Shown: positions 1 through 8,414 of the stretch, one piece after another
How the letters are laid out: each line of letters starts with the position of its first letter
Position numbering within the stretch: the first letter of the stretch is position 1
NCBI GenBank assembly: GCA_028287285.1
Contig: JAQBPY010000246.1
Coordinates: 39,891-103,890 of the forward strand
Direction of reading: 5' to 3'
Length of the DNA stretch: 64,000 bases
From: Gemmatimonadota bacterium
Lineage (GTDB): Bacteria > Gemmatimonadota > Gemmatimonadetes > Gemmatimonadales > Gemmatimonadaceae
Position numbers and translations under genes: made by a program
Notes under the pieces: model-generated
Seen by the model: the letters and a program-made list of their open reading frames with translations, nothing else
Told to the model about the DNA's origin: nothing
Databases searched by the model: none

Positions 1-295
1 TGCCGTCTTTCCAGTGGTAGTAGTCGGCGAAACACCCACCGGGCCAGCGCACATTGGGAATCTTGATGGCACGCAGTGCCTGCACCACGTCGTCGCGAAT
101 CTGCCACGACCCATCGCTCTTCTTCATCCAGATCCCATCATAGATCCCTCGGCCAAGATGCTCGGCGAAGTGTCCATAAATGTGGCGGCTGATCGTATCT
201 CGGCCCTGGTCCGCGTTGATGATGAGCGTCTGTGTCGCCTGCGCAGAGGCCGCGGTGGAAAACACCAGGAGTGCAATGAGAAACCGTACGCGCAT
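1..295 (-). CDS. GH51 alpha-L-arabinofuranosidase, N-terminal part (cut by window edge)
   Basis: Only the first ~98 residues are present; the rest lies left of the window. The start ATG at 295 opens a signal peptide (MRVRFLIALLVFSTAASAQA), so the enzyme is exported. After it come the blocks ISRHIYGHFAEHLGRGIYDG and PNVRWPGGCFADYYHW, which are the hallmark N-terminal motifs of GH51 arabinofuranosidases (usual form IYGHFAEHLG..IY and NLRWPGGCFADDYHW). The family removes terminal alpha-L-arabinofuranosyl groups from arabinan or arabinoxylan. It is the last visible gene of a minus-strand unit whose upstream genes encode a furanose-type sugar ABC transporter, which supports release plus uptake of L-arabinofuranose. 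The catalytic glutamates are not in the window. Confidence 0.85.
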   Translation of the reverse strand, partial: MRVRFLIALLVFSTAASAQATQTLIINADQGRDTISRHIYGHFAEHLGRGIYDGIWMKKSDGSWQIRDDVVQALRAIKIPNVRWPGGCFADYYHWKDG

Positions 296-304
296 GGCGA
301 GCCT

Positions 305-334
305 TGTGGTGTTGATGTTTGTGGTGTTGATGTT
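305..334. repeat. Tandem 15-bp direct repeat between transporter and arabinofuranosidase
   Basis: The unit TGTGGTGTTGATGTT occurs twice without mismatch, followed by the start of a third copy. It lies in the 60-bp spacer between the stop of the permease gene and the GH51 start. No function is evident; it may simply be slippage. Confidence 0.7.
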
Positions 335-338
335 TGTT

Positions 339-366
339 GTCGTCCTTCGCATTGCTCAGGACGGCA
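339..366. repeat. REP-like palindromic repeat at the 3' end of the permease gene
   Basis: GTCGTCCTTCGC and GCTCAGGACGGC form an imperfect inverted repeat of the same family seen at 11602-11628, 46374-46452 and 60101-60160. The stop codon of the permease gene (356-358) lies inside it, so the last codons of that gene derive from the repeat. Confidence 0.55.
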
Positions 367-1270
367 GGGTAGCGGGACGAATATGACTCTGTACTACAAC
401 CACGACGAGAAGAAATGAGCCGCGCAACACCCACTGCCACCACGGACTGATGGTGCCGTCAAGGTTGAAGAGATTGAAGATGACGCCAAGCAGCAGGACG
501 CCAACGAGAGTCCGCCAAACACCGCCCTCGCCGCCGGTAAGCAGCGTGCCTCCCACCACCACCGACGCAATCGCATCGAGCTCCCAGCCTGTGGCGGCAA
601 CCGGCAGGCCGGCACCGAGACGCGCGGCAAGCATCACACCGGCAACTCCGGCGAGCCCGCCGCTCAACGCATACGTCCCGATCACGATGCGATCCGTACG
701 CAACCCCATCAGCCGGGCGACGTCCTCGTCATTGCCAACCGCATAAACGTACCGGCCGAACCTGGTATGGCGAAGCACGGTCCATCCGCCAGCGTATAGA
801 ATCAGCAGCAGGACGACGGGCGCAATTCCTCGGCCCAGCCAGCCCAATCCGTCACCACTGATGTTCACGCTCTGCTCGTGCGTAACAGCAAGCGCCGCGG
901 CACGCGCGGCGATGAGCATGGCAAGCGTAGTGATGAACGGTTGAATGCGCGCCTTGGTGATCAGCAAGCCGTTGATCACGCCAAGCAGGCTCGCCACAAG
1001 AATGCCACCCAGTACCCCGAGCAGTGCGTTGTGCGGCGCAAGCATCGCCGCCGCAACACCCGCTACCGCAACGAGCGCGCCCACTGACAGATCGATTCCC
1101 CCACCCAGTATGACAAAAGTCATCCCGAGCGCGACGACGCCCAGCATGCTGTTCTGCCGCAGGATGTTCGACAGGTTTTCGACCGTGAGAAACGACTCGT
1201 AGCGCGCGACACCGACAATGCACACGACCACGAGCGCGACGAATGCGCCGTTGTGTCTCAGGAACTTCAT
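356..1270 (-). CDS. yjfF: Sugar ABC transporter permease, YjfF type (ribose/CUT2 family)
   Basis: A 304-residue polytopic inner-membrane permease of the RbsC/CUT2 family. Its hydrophobic helices and the signature GMTFVILGGGIDLSVGALVA near residue 60 (the usual 'GGIDLSVGS' loop) identify it. I start it at 1270 (MKFLRHNG), which gives an ATGA overlap with the upstream permease stop. It is the second of two different permeases in the operon; one binding protein, one double ATPase and two permeases is the YtfQ-R-T/YjfF layout of the E. coli galactofuranose importer. The last residues (about SHIRPATLPS) come from a palindromic repeat. The substrate is inferred from the neighbouring GH51 gene to be a furanose, probably L-arabinofuranose. 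Confidence 0.85.
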   Translation of the reverse strand: MKFLRHNGAFVALVVVCIVGVARYESFLTVENLSNILRQNSMLGVVALGMTFVILGGGIDLSVGALVAVAGVAAAMLAPHNALLGVLGGILVASLLGVINGLLITKARIQPFITTLAMLIAARAAALAVTHEQSVNISGDGLGWLGRGIAPVVLLLILYAGGWTVLRHTRFGRYVYAVGNDEDVARLMGLRTDRIVIGTYALSGGLAGVAGVMLAARLGAGLPVAATGWELDAIASVVVGGTLLTGGEGGVWRTLVGVLLLGVIFNLFNLDGTISPWWQWVLRGSFLLVVVVVQSHIRPATLPS

Positions 1271-2199
1271 GCCCGTGCCGGCCGCTGGAGAAAAACCGCC
1301 ACCAGAATGATGACGGCCTTGATCGCCAGTGACCACGCATACGGCACGAGCAGCATATTCAGGCTCGTGGCGATGACCTGCATGAGCAACGCACCAACCA
1401 CCGTGCCCGCTACCGTCGCACGACCGCCGGAAAGTGCCGTACCTCCAACCACCACCGCCGCAATGGCGTCGAGCTCCATGTTCTGGCCAATCTTGGCCGC
1501 GTCACTCGCGCCAAGCCGTGCAGCCATGATGAGCCCAGCCACGGCGGCAAGAAATGCGCTTGCCGCATACACCGTCACGAGCGTACGCCGCACAGGAACA
1601 CCCGACAGTCGCGCTGCCCGCGCATTCCCTCCTGCTGCCAGCACATATCGCCCAATGGTCATGGCGCGCAGCGCGAACATGGCGAGGGCTGTAGCTACGA
1701 GCGCGAGGAGCACCGGTACCGGAACTGCGGCAAAAGACCCTCGCCCAATCTCGAGAAACGCCGCATTCGACACGGTCATCAGCTCACCATTGTTGCTGAT
1801 GATCTGCGCCAACCCTCGTCCACCAATGAGCGTGGCAAGGGTAACGACGATGGGCTGGACACGCAGCGACGCGATCATGCTGCCGTTCAGCACACCAATC
1901 AGCGCAGCACCAACAAGTGCCGCGCCGACGGCAATCACGACGCCGCGCTCCATCAGCACCGCTGCGATCGCGGCGCCGATGGCCATCACCGACCCGACCG
2001 ATAGATCGACCCCGCCGGTCGCAATGACGAATGTCATCCCGAGTGCGACGATCAACACAGGCGCCAACTGGAGCAAAATATTCCAGAGGTTGCTCACCGT
2101 CGCGAAGTGCGGCGTAAAGAGCGAATTCAGCAGCACCAACACAACGAGCACGGCAAGCGCCGCATACTCGCGACTGAGCGCCACACGTCGCAGATTCAC
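1267..2199 (-). CDS. ytfT: Sugar ABC transporter permease, YtfT type (ribose/CUT2 family)
   Basis: A 310-residue membrane protein with the CUT2 permease signature ALGMTFVIATGGVDLSVGSV around residues 52-71 and a C-terminal GGTALSGG loop. It starts at GTG 2199, which overlaps the ATPase stop, and its own stop overlaps the next start, so the four transporter genes are translationally coupled. Together with the other permease it should form a heterodimeric channel in the inner membrane. The family is clear; substrate specificity is inferred from context only. Confidence 0.87.
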   Translation of the reverse strand: MNLRRVALSREYAALAVLVVLVLLNSLFTPHFATVSNLWNILLQLAPVLIVALGMTFVIATGGVDLSVGSVMAIGAAIAAVLMERGVVIAVGAALVGAALIGVLNGSMIASLRVQPIVVTLATLIGGRGLAQIISNNGELMTVSNAAFLEIGRGSFAAVPVPVLLALVATALAMFALRAMTIGRYVLAAGGNARAARLSGVPVRRTLVTVYAASAFLAAVAGLIMAARLGASDAAKIGQNMELDAIAAVVVGGTALSGGRATVAGTVVGALLMQVIATSLNMLLVPYAWSLAIKAVIILVAVFLQRPARA

Positions 2200-3722
2200 A
2201 ATGCAGTCTCCGCCATCGCGTGAACGATTGCGTGCTCCGATACTCCATCGCCTTGCAGCTCCGCGACAGTCCGCCCGTCACGCAGCACGACCACCCGCGA
2301 GCATCCTTCAACCAACTCCTCGAGCTCCGACGAGATCATCAGCACGCCAAGCCCCGACTCGGCAAGCTCGTTCACGAGCCGCTGGATCTCGCCTCGCGCA
2401 CCAATGTCGATGCCACGTGTGGGCTCGTCGAGAATGAGAAGCTCCGGATCGGTGCAGAGCCAGCGTGCAAGCAACACCTTCTGCTGGTTGCCACCGGAGA
2501 GCTCCCGGATATTCTGGTCCGCGCTCGATGCCCTGATTCCCAGGCGACTCATGTAGCGATCGACGATTGCCATCTGCCGTACACGCGAGACGATTCCGAA
2601 CTTCGTGAACAGCGGAAGCGCCGCGAGTGTAAGATTCTCGCGAACGGAAAGCTCCGGGATGATGCCGTCGGCCTTACGGTCTTCGCTCACGAATCCAATG
2701 CCCGCGCGCATGGCATCACGTGGTGAGCCGGGAGCATAAGGAGCCCCATTCATGAACATGCTGCCCGCCGTGCTCTTCGCCGTACCAAAAAGCACTTGTG
2801 CCGTTTCACTGCGGCCGGAGCCGAGCAAGCCGGCAACACCGACAATCTCGCCCTTTTGTACGTCCAGCGATACGTCTCTTAGCCGTGGCGCGAAGGCAAT
2901 GGAACGGGCGCGCAGCAAGGGCTCCACGTTCGCAGCGGCAGCATGCCGCCCACCAAACGCCGTCGCACCAAGCCGCAGCGCCTCGCGCGACTTGCCGAGC
3001 ATGAGGCAGATGAGATCGATGCGCTCGAGACCGTCGAGCGAACGTGTGGCCACGAGCTTTCCGTCGCGCAACACGGTGACCCGATCGCACACCGTGTAGA
3101 TCTCGTCGAGCCGGTGGCTGATGTAGACGATCGATGTTCCACGCGCCCTGAGCCGCGCAATCAGGTCAAAGAGAATCACCACCTCACGCTCGGCCAGTGA
3201 GCTCGTGGGCTCATCGAGCACCAGAAGGCTGGCGCCGAGCGATACACCGCGCGCAATGGCGACCATCTGCTGTCTGGCGACACTGATATGGGAGAGCGTC
3301 GCGGCAGGATCGATGTCGAGACCAAGGTCATCGAGCAGGACGCGCGCATCGTGCATCATCGTCCGCCAATCGACCAGCCCCCATCGGAGCGGCTCCCGCC
3401 CGAGAAAGAGATTCTCGGCAACGGTCCGCATGCCAAGCAGGTGGACCTCCTGGTGGACCGCACAGATGCCCGCGGCCTGCGCCTCGGCGGGCGTCTGAAA
3501 ATTCACCGCGGCACCATCGAGAAACATCTCGCCATCATCCCGGCGATATGCACCCGTCATGATCTTCACGAGCGTCGATTTGCCCGCGCCGTTCTCGCCT
3601 ACCAGTGCATGCACTTCGCCGCGCCGGAAGCTGACGTCGACACGGTCGAGCGCGGTGACCGCGCCGAACCGCCTCGTGATTCCCTCCAGCCGAAGCAGCG
3701 AAGGAGGGGCGACGTCCGCCAC
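2196..3722 (-). CDS. ytfR: Sugar ABC transporter ATP-binding protein, YtfR type (two NBDs)
   Basis: A 508-residue ATPase with two nucleotide-binding domains, typical of CUT2 sugar importers. The first NBD has Walker A GENGAGKST and Walker B LLVLDEPTSSL. The second has the degenerate loop GLLGSGRSE, signature LSGGNQQKVLLARWL and LLILDEPTRGID. An open frame extends upstream to 3944, but that part is antisense-like within the binding-protein gene; the start at GTG 3722, one base after the binding-protein stop, gives the normal N-terminus (VADVAPPSLLRLEGITRRFG). It energises uptake by the two downstream permeases. Confidence 0.9.
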   Translation of the reverse strand: MADVAPPSLLRLEGITRRFGAVTALDRVDVSFRRGEVHALVGENGAGKSTLVKIMTGAYRRDDGEMFLDGAAVNFQTPAEAQAAGICAVHQEVHLLGMRTVAENLFLGREPLRWGLVDWRTMMHDARVLLDDLGLDIDPAATLSHISVARQQMVAIARGVSLGASLLVLDEPTSSLAEREVVILFDLIARLRARGTSIVYISHRLDEIYTVCDRVTVLRDGKLVATRSLDGLERIDLICLMLGKSREALRLGATAFGGRHAAAANVEPLLRARSIAFAPRLRDVSLDVQKGEIVGVAGLLGSGRSETAQVLFGTAKSTAGSMFMNGAPYAPGSPRDAMRAGIGFVSEDRKADGIIPELSVRENLTLAALPLFTKFGIVSRVRQMAIVDRYMSRLGIRASSADQNIRELSGGNQQKVLLARWLCTDPELLILDEPTRGIDIGARGEIQRLVNELAESGLGVLMISSELEELVEGCSRVVVLRDGRTVAELQGDGVSEHAIVHAMAETAL

Positions 3723-3723
3723 G

Positions 3724-4677
3724 TCAGTACGCGTCGGCGATGGACTGCTTCGCGTTCGTCTTGTCGAAGAAACGATCCGGCACGATGATCTTTGGCGGAA
3801 TCGCTTCGCCTTTGCGAAACTTCTCGATCGTGTCGAAGGCGAGTGGACCATACTTCGGGTTGCACTCCACCGTCGCACCAATTTCGCCGCGATCGATTGC
3901 CTCGAGCGCCGCACGCTCTCCGTCCACGGAGACGACGAGGACATCAGTACCTGGCTTGAGTCCGGCGGCGATCATCGCCTGGATGCCACCCACCGCCATC
4001 TCGTCGTTGTGCGCAAAAACAGCAGTGATCTTCTTGCCGAGCGACTGCGCAATGTTCTGCATCACGCTCTGCCCTGTGGCGCGTGAAAAGTTGCCCGTCT
4101 GCGACGCGATGATCTTCATGTCGGGAAACTGTGCGAGCCCTTCACGAAAGCCCGCTGCACGGTCGTCCGCGGCCGATGATCCCGGCGTGCCGGAAAGCTC
4201 CACGATACTCGCCTTTCCCCTGGTCTGTGCGGCCAGCCAATCGGCAGCGCGGCGTCCCTCGGATTTCTGGTCCGATACGAGCACGGTGAGGTAATCGACA
4301 CCCGGCGTTCCTGCCGCCATGCGATCGAGAAGAATCACGGGAATCTTCGCCGCCTTCGCTGCCGCCAGCGCGGGCGCGAGTCCGTCAAACGTGCGCGGTG
4401 CCAGAAGAATCACGTTCACCTTGCGGGCGATGAGGTCTTCGACGTCGGACACTTGTTTGGCGGTCTGGCCCTGAGCATCGGTGACGACGAGTGTCATCCC
4501 GCGTTTCGCTGCTTCATCCTTCAGGCTCTTCGTTTCGGCCAGCCGCCAGGGATTGTCGCTCTCCATCTGCGAGAACCCTACGACGAAGGCATTGGATTTT
4601 TCGCGTGCACACGCCGCGGCGGCGAGCAGGGAGACCAGGAAAAACGCCGCGCGTGCGCGGGTCAGAAAGCAACGCAT
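3724..4677 (-). CDS. ytfQ: Periplasmic sugar-binding lipoprotein, YtfQ type
   Basis: A 317-residue type I periplasmic binding protein. The start at 4677 gives a lipoprotein signal (MRCFLTRARAAFF followed by LLAAAACARE), so the mature protein is probably tethered by its cysteine. The body resembles E. coli YtfQ closely in order of motifs: VGFSQMESDNPWRLAET, VNVILLAPRTFDGLAPAL, IPVILLDR, ELSGTPGSSAADDRAAGF, FAHNDEMAVGGIQAMIAAG. YtfQ binds galactofuranose; here the GH51 gene at the end of the operon points to arabinofuranose. An operator-like palindrome at 5079-5104 lies upstream, shared with the divergent lactate operon. Confidence 0.88.
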   Translation of the reverse strand: MRCFLTRARAAFFLVSLLAAAACAREKSNAFVVGFSQMESDNPWRLAETKSLKDEAAKRGMTLVVTDAQGQTAKQVSDVEDLIARKVNVILLAPRTFDGLAPALAAAKAAKIPVILLDRMAAGTPGVDYLTVLVSDQKSEGRRAADWLAAQTRGKASIVELSGTPGSSAADDRAAGFREGLAQFPDMKIIASQTGNFSRATGQSVMQNIAQSLGKKITAVFAHNDEMAVGGIQAMIAAGLKPGTDVLVVSVDGERAALEAIDRGEIGATVECNPKYGPLAFDTIEKFRKGEAIPPKIIVPDRFFDKTNAKQSIADAY

Positions 4678-4783
4678 TGGATCAGGAGTCGGAATGGTGA
4701 GCCGGCGCAGGCGCGAAGGCGGAAAGGCCGAACATGTGCGATGAACACCGGCATCGTCCAGCCCCGTGGCAGCGCACACGGAC

Positions 4784-4975
4784 TCAGAGAACCGACCAAC
4801 CAACCCAGGTGGACCGGCCTTCGCGTGCCGGCCGGTCGAACGTAACGAAGTAGCGGCGGCGGCGATTGGCCACGACCAGCCAGCCGTCGTTCCATTTGCC
4901 AAGGCATTCGTCGATCTCGTAGACGCGGGACCCCCCGGCCATGCCGAGGATGACTATCAGCCGTTCACCCGCCAT
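4784..4975 (-). CDS. Possible small protein in the leader of the sugar-transporter operon
   Basis: A 63-codon frame (or 79 codons from GTG 5023) with GC-rich third positions. Its product reads as a plausible beta-rich domain (SRVYEIDECLGKWNDGWLVV, then NRRRRYFVTFDRP). I do not recognise a family. It lies between the palindrome at 5079-5104 and the binding-protein gene, on the same strand, with 106 bp to the binding-protein start. It could be a real first gene of the operon, or the remnant of a longer protein. No clear ribosome binding site is visible. Confidence 0.35.
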   Translation of the reverse strand: MAGERLIVILGMAGGSRVYEIDECLGKWNDGWLVVANRRRRYFVTFDRPAREGRSTWVGWSVL

Positions 4976-5078
4976 GGGGCTGCGTGCGGTGGCCGTCTCG
5001 AACGGTGCATCCAGCAACTCCACGCTCCGGCCTTCCAGTCAGGATGATGGAACCAGGTCCTTCGCCGCATTCAGGAAC

Positions 5079-5104
5079 AGTTTGTGAACATATGTACACA
5101 AACT
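5079..5104. promoter_or_regulatory. Operator-like palindrome, site A (divergent ytfQ / lut)
   Basis: Arms AGTTTGTG and CACAAACT flank the core AACATATGTA; 12 of 13 base pairs are symmetric. The core TGAACATATGT matches the palindrome repeated in front of most transcription units up to 41.5 kb. A further half-site-like TGTTCA lies at 5111-5116. It sits between two divergent operons and probably controls both. Confidence 0.65.
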
Positions 5105-5220
5105 GTGCATTGTTCACTATCCTCTCCAGGATACAGCGAGTCATGGACGGCGACAAGGCACCCGTCGCGCACCGGGTGAGAAACGCTTACCTTCGCCCGT
5201 CCTCCACACCGGGCCGGTCC

Positions 5221-6423
5221 ATGCTTCGCGTTCTTGTTCTTTGTACCGTGAGTCTCGCCAGCGCATTGCCTTGCGCGCGAGCCCAGGCCCCGCTCCGTTC
5301 CGCGGTGTTTCCGCCGGATAGTGCCCGCTCGCGCAAGAGCACGCCCGCCAACTCCCAGCGCTCCATCGTGGACTCGCTCACGGCAACGCTCTCCAAGCTC
5401 GAGATGCACGAAACGACGGTGCCGCCAGGCGGCTCACCGCATGCGCCGCACCGGCACACGCACGAAGAGCTGATGTTCATCCAGAAAGGCACCATGGAAG
5501 TGTTGCAAGGCACCACGACGCGCACGGCGGTCACGGGAAGCGTGGTCTTCATGGCGTCCAACGAATGGCATGGACTCAGGAATTCCGGTACCGTTCCCGC
5601 CACGTACCTCGTGATTCGCGTCGACCCACACGACATCCCCCAGAACGAAGCGTCCATCATGACCCCGCCAGCAAGGCCCGTGAAAGTCGCGCTGTTCGCA
5701 CCGTGTTATGTCGACCAGCTGTATCCACAGGCGGCGATCGCTGCGTTGCGGGTACTCGAGCGACTTGGTGTTGACGTGGACGTTCCCATGGGTGCCACCT
5801 GCTGCGGACAACCGCCGGCCAATGCAGGATTCGAGCGGAAGGGCGAGCCAGCGCTCGAGGGGTTCGTCCGCGCCTTCGCCGCATATGACCACACGGTGGT
5901 GCTCTCGGGCAGCTGCACGCTGCACGTCCGTTTGCATGCCGCACATGCCGGCCCCAACGGCACACACGTGGCCGGGCACACCATTGAATTCTGCGCCTTT
6001 CTGCATGACGTCATTGGCGTGGATCGCGTGGCATCACTGAATGTGTCATCACCGAGAAAAGTCGCTGTCCACATCGGATGCCATGGCCTTCGCGGCCTTG
6101 GCCTCGCGTCGCCGAGCGAGCTGCAGATACCGCGAGTGGACAAGGTGCGCGCACTGTTGAACACAGTGAACGGGCTGACGTACGCCTCGTCCGCACGCCC
6201 CGACGAATGCTGCGGCTTTGGTGGCTCGTTCGCCGTCAGCGAGCTTGCCGTCTCCACGAAGATGGGGCGCGACCGCCTCGTCGATTTCACCAACGGCGGC
6301 GCGGACGCGGTGGTCTCCACCGACATGTCCTGCGTCATGCATCTCCAGGGCCTTGCTCGCCGCAACAACATCCCGCTGCCAATGATGCATGTGGCCGAAG
6401 TACTGGCGGGTAACGTCGCATGA
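5221..6423 (+). CDS. lutA: Secreted cupin domain fused in frame to LutA (L-lactate oxidation subunit)
   Basis: One uninterrupted 400-residue frame holds two unrelated parts. Residues 1-22 are a signal peptide (MLRVLVLCTVSLASA..); residues ~60-140 are a cupin with the metal-binding HAPHRHTHEE pattern and a late H in NEWHGLRNSG. From residue ~150 (internal ATG at 5659) it becomes a complete LutA/YkgE protein with the two cysteine-rich CCG motifs (GATCCGQPP and DECCGFGGSF). LutA is cytoplasmic and works with LutB and LutC to oxidise L-lactate to pyruvate, so a signal peptide in front of it is odd. Either LutA is translated from 5659, or a stop codon was lost. The stop overlaps the lutB start (ATGA). 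Confidence 0.8.
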   Translation: MLRVLVLCTVSLASALPCARAQAPLRSAVFPPDSARSRKSTPANSQRSIVDSLTATLSKLEMHETTVPPGGSPHAPHRHTHEELMFIQKGTMEVLQGTTTRTAVTGSVVFMASNEWHGLRNSGTVPATYLVIRVDPHDIPQNEASIMTPPARPVKVALFAPCYVDQLYPQAAIAALRVLERLGVDVDVPMGATCCGQPPANAGFERKGEPALEGFVRAFAAYDHTVVLSGSCTLHVRLHAAHAGPNGTHVAGHTIEFCAFLHDVIGVDRVASLNVSSPRKVAVHIGCHGLRGLGLASPSELQIPRVDKVRALLNTVNGLTYASSARPDECCGFGGSFAVSELAVSTKMGRDRLVDFTNGGADAVVSTDMSCVMHLQGLARRNNIPLPMMHVAEVLAGNVA

Positions 6424-7832
6424 GCCGGACGTTGACCGTGCTCGACTCGGCGCCGGTGGATCACGCGGCAAATGCAGCCGCGTTCAACGAGAATGAAGCG
6501 CGTGTCGATTGGCACAATGAATCGCTGGGACTCATGCGGGCCAAGCGCGACCGCGCGGTGGAGCAGGTTCCGGAGTGGGAGGCGCTACGCGCAGTGGCGT
6601 CGAGCATCAAGGAGCACACGCTCTCGCACCTGGACGAGTACCTCACGATGTTCGAGGCGGCAGCCATTGCGAACGGAGCAAAGGTACACTGGGCGCGCGA
6701 TGCCGAAGAGCACAATCGCATCGTACACCACATCCTCGTGGAGGGCCGCGTACAGTATCTGGTGAAGAGCAAGTCGATGCTCACCGAGGAATGCCACCTC
6801 AATGCATATCTCGAAGAGCGGGGCATCGACGTCGTGGATACGGACCTTGGCGAGCGCATCGTTCAGCTGCGCAAGGAACCGCCAAGTCACATCGTGATGC
6901 CCGCGAGCCATCTCACGAAGGAAGAGATCGGCGAGACGTTCGCGGAGCATCTGGGAACGGCGGTAGGGTTGAGTGATCCCACGGAGCTCACGGCGGCCGC
7001 GCGCATACATCTTCGCGAGCGTTTCCTGCGTGCGCATGCCGCGATGACGGGGGTGAACTTTGCCATCGCCGAGACGGGCGGCGTCGTGGTCTGCACGAAT
7101 GAAGGCAACGCGGACCTCGGTATGGCACTCGCGCCCATTCACATTGCCAGCATGGGCATCGAGAAGCTCGTGCCCGGACCCGCCGAGCTGGCCGTGTTTC
7201 TCCGGGTACTCGCGCGAAGTGCGACGGGCCAGCGGGTAACTGTGTATACCTCACACGTCCATCGGCCCGAGGTGGGGCAGGCGCTGCACATCATCATCGT
7301 GGACAACGGGCGCACCGAGCAACTGGGCCGTCCGGATTTCTGGCGGTCGCTCAAGTGCATCCGGTGCGGGGCGTGCATGAACACGTGCCCGGTGTATCGC
7401 CGGTCAGGCGGCTACAGTTACGGTGCGACAGTGCCGGGCCCCATCGGTTCCATTCTTTCACCGGGCATCGATCTCAGGAAATACGCCGCGCTGCCCTTTG
7501 CGTCCACGCTATGTGGCTCGTGTACCGCGGTATGTCCGGTAAAGATCGACCTGGACGCGCAGCTCTACCGGTGGCGGCAGATCGTGGTGGATGCCGGTCT
7601 GGCTGACGGATTCAAGACGGTGGCGGCAAATGTTGGAGCGCGAGTGTTGTCGAATCGGCGCTGGCTGCACGGTGGAGGTGCGATAATTCGTATCATAATG
7701 AAACTAATACCGATGAACGTCATGCGACGGCTGTCGGGGTCGTGGGGAAAAACGCGTGATCTCCCGGTGCCGCCCGGGGAAAGTTTCAGCTCGTGGTACA
7801 GAGCCAATCGTCCGGCAAAAGGGCCGCCATGA
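6420..7832 (+). CDS. lutB: LutB, iron-sulfur subunit of L-lactate utilisation
   Basis: A 470-residue protein with the LUD domain in its N-terminal part (AIAETGGVVVCTNEGNADLG around residue 225) and two 4Fe-4S ferredoxin-type clusters near residues 315-370 (CIRCGACMNTCPVYRRSGG and LCGSCTAVCPVKID). Length matches E. coli YkgF and B. subtilis LutB. It acts in the cytoplasm with LutA and LutC in the NAD-independent oxidation of L-lactate to pyruvate. The start overlaps the lutA stop and its own stop overlaps the lutC start. The position behind a rhamnose-type operator fits lactate being an end product of deoxysugar catabolism. Confidence 0.92.
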   Translation: MSRTLTVLDSAPVDHAANAAAFNENEARVDWHNESLGLMRAKRDRAVEQVPEWEALRAVASSIKEHTLSHLDEYLTMFEAAAIANGAKVHWARDAEEHNRIVHHILVEGRVQYLVKSKSMLTEECHLNAYLEERGIDVVDTDLGERIVQLRKEPPSHIVMPASHLTKEEIGETFAEHLGTAVGLSDPTELTAAARIHLRERFLRAHAAMTGVNFAIAETGGVVVCTNEGNADLGMALAPIHIASMGIEKLVPGPAELAVFLRVLARSATGQRVTVYTSHVHRPEVGQALHIIIVDNGRTEQLGRPDFWRSLKCIRCGACMNTCPVYRRSGGYSYGATVPGPIGSILSPGIDLRKYAALPFASTLCGSCTAVCPVKIDLDAQLYRWRQIVVDAGLADGFKTVAANVGARVLSNRRWLHGGGAIIRIIMKLIPMNVMRRLSGSWGKTRDLPVPPGESFSSWYRANRPAKGPP

Positions 7833-8395
7833 GCTCGCGCGATGTGATACTGGCCGCGGTTCGTGCGGCGCGGCCGCCGGCCGTCGCACGCCCGGATGTC
7901 AGCATGCTGCGTGGAGCCACTGTGGACCTCGCTGCGAATTTTACCGCCGCTTGTGTCGTTGCCGCCGCAGAGGTTGTGACCAGCGTGCGCGCCGACCTGG
8001 ACTCGCTCATTGCCGCGGCGTACGCGGCAAACGGCCGGCAGGTGTCGGCAATGAGCACGACGTCTGAAGGAGTAACGCGCCCGCATTCGTTTTCGGACAC
8101 GGACGTCTTTGTCTGTGAGGCGGTGATTGGAGTCGCCGAGAATGGTGCGGTGTGGTTACCGCTTTCCAGGCTCAGGTATCGTGCGGCGTTGTTTCTCGCG
8201 ACGAACGTGATCGTGGTGCTGGATCGTGCACGGATCGTGAACGACATGCACGAGGCGTATCGGGTCGTAAATGTTGCGGAGGAAGAGTTCGGCGTGTTCG
8301 TGTCGGGTCCGTCAAAGACGGCCGACATCGAGCAGGCGCTCGTGATCGGCGCACACGGCGCAAAAAGCCTGACAATCCTGCTCCTGGATGAATAG
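7829..8395 (+). CDS. lutC: LutC, LUD-domain subunit of L-lactate utilisation
   Basis: A 188-residue LUD-domain protein. The start at 7829 overlaps the lutB stop (ATGA), which decides against an upstream GTG at 7793. Typical elements are the central GVTRPHSFSDTDVFVCEAV segment, AENGAVWLP and the C-terminal FVSGPSKTADIEQALVIGAH. It completes the LutABC complex. The gene ends 19 bp from the converging isomerase gene; no strong terminator hairpin is visible between them. Confidence 0.9.
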   Translation: MSSRDVILAAVRAARPPAVARPDVSMLRGATVDLAANFTAACVVAAAEVVTSVRADLDSLIAAAYAANGRQVSAMSTTSEGVTRPHSFSDTDVFVCEAVIGVAENGAVWLPLSRLRYRAALFLATNVIVVLDRARIVNDMHEAYRVVNVAEEEFGVFVSGPSKTADIEQALVIGAHGAKSLTILLLDE

Positions 8396-8414
8396 GCGGA
8401 ACTTGTTTCGCTAA

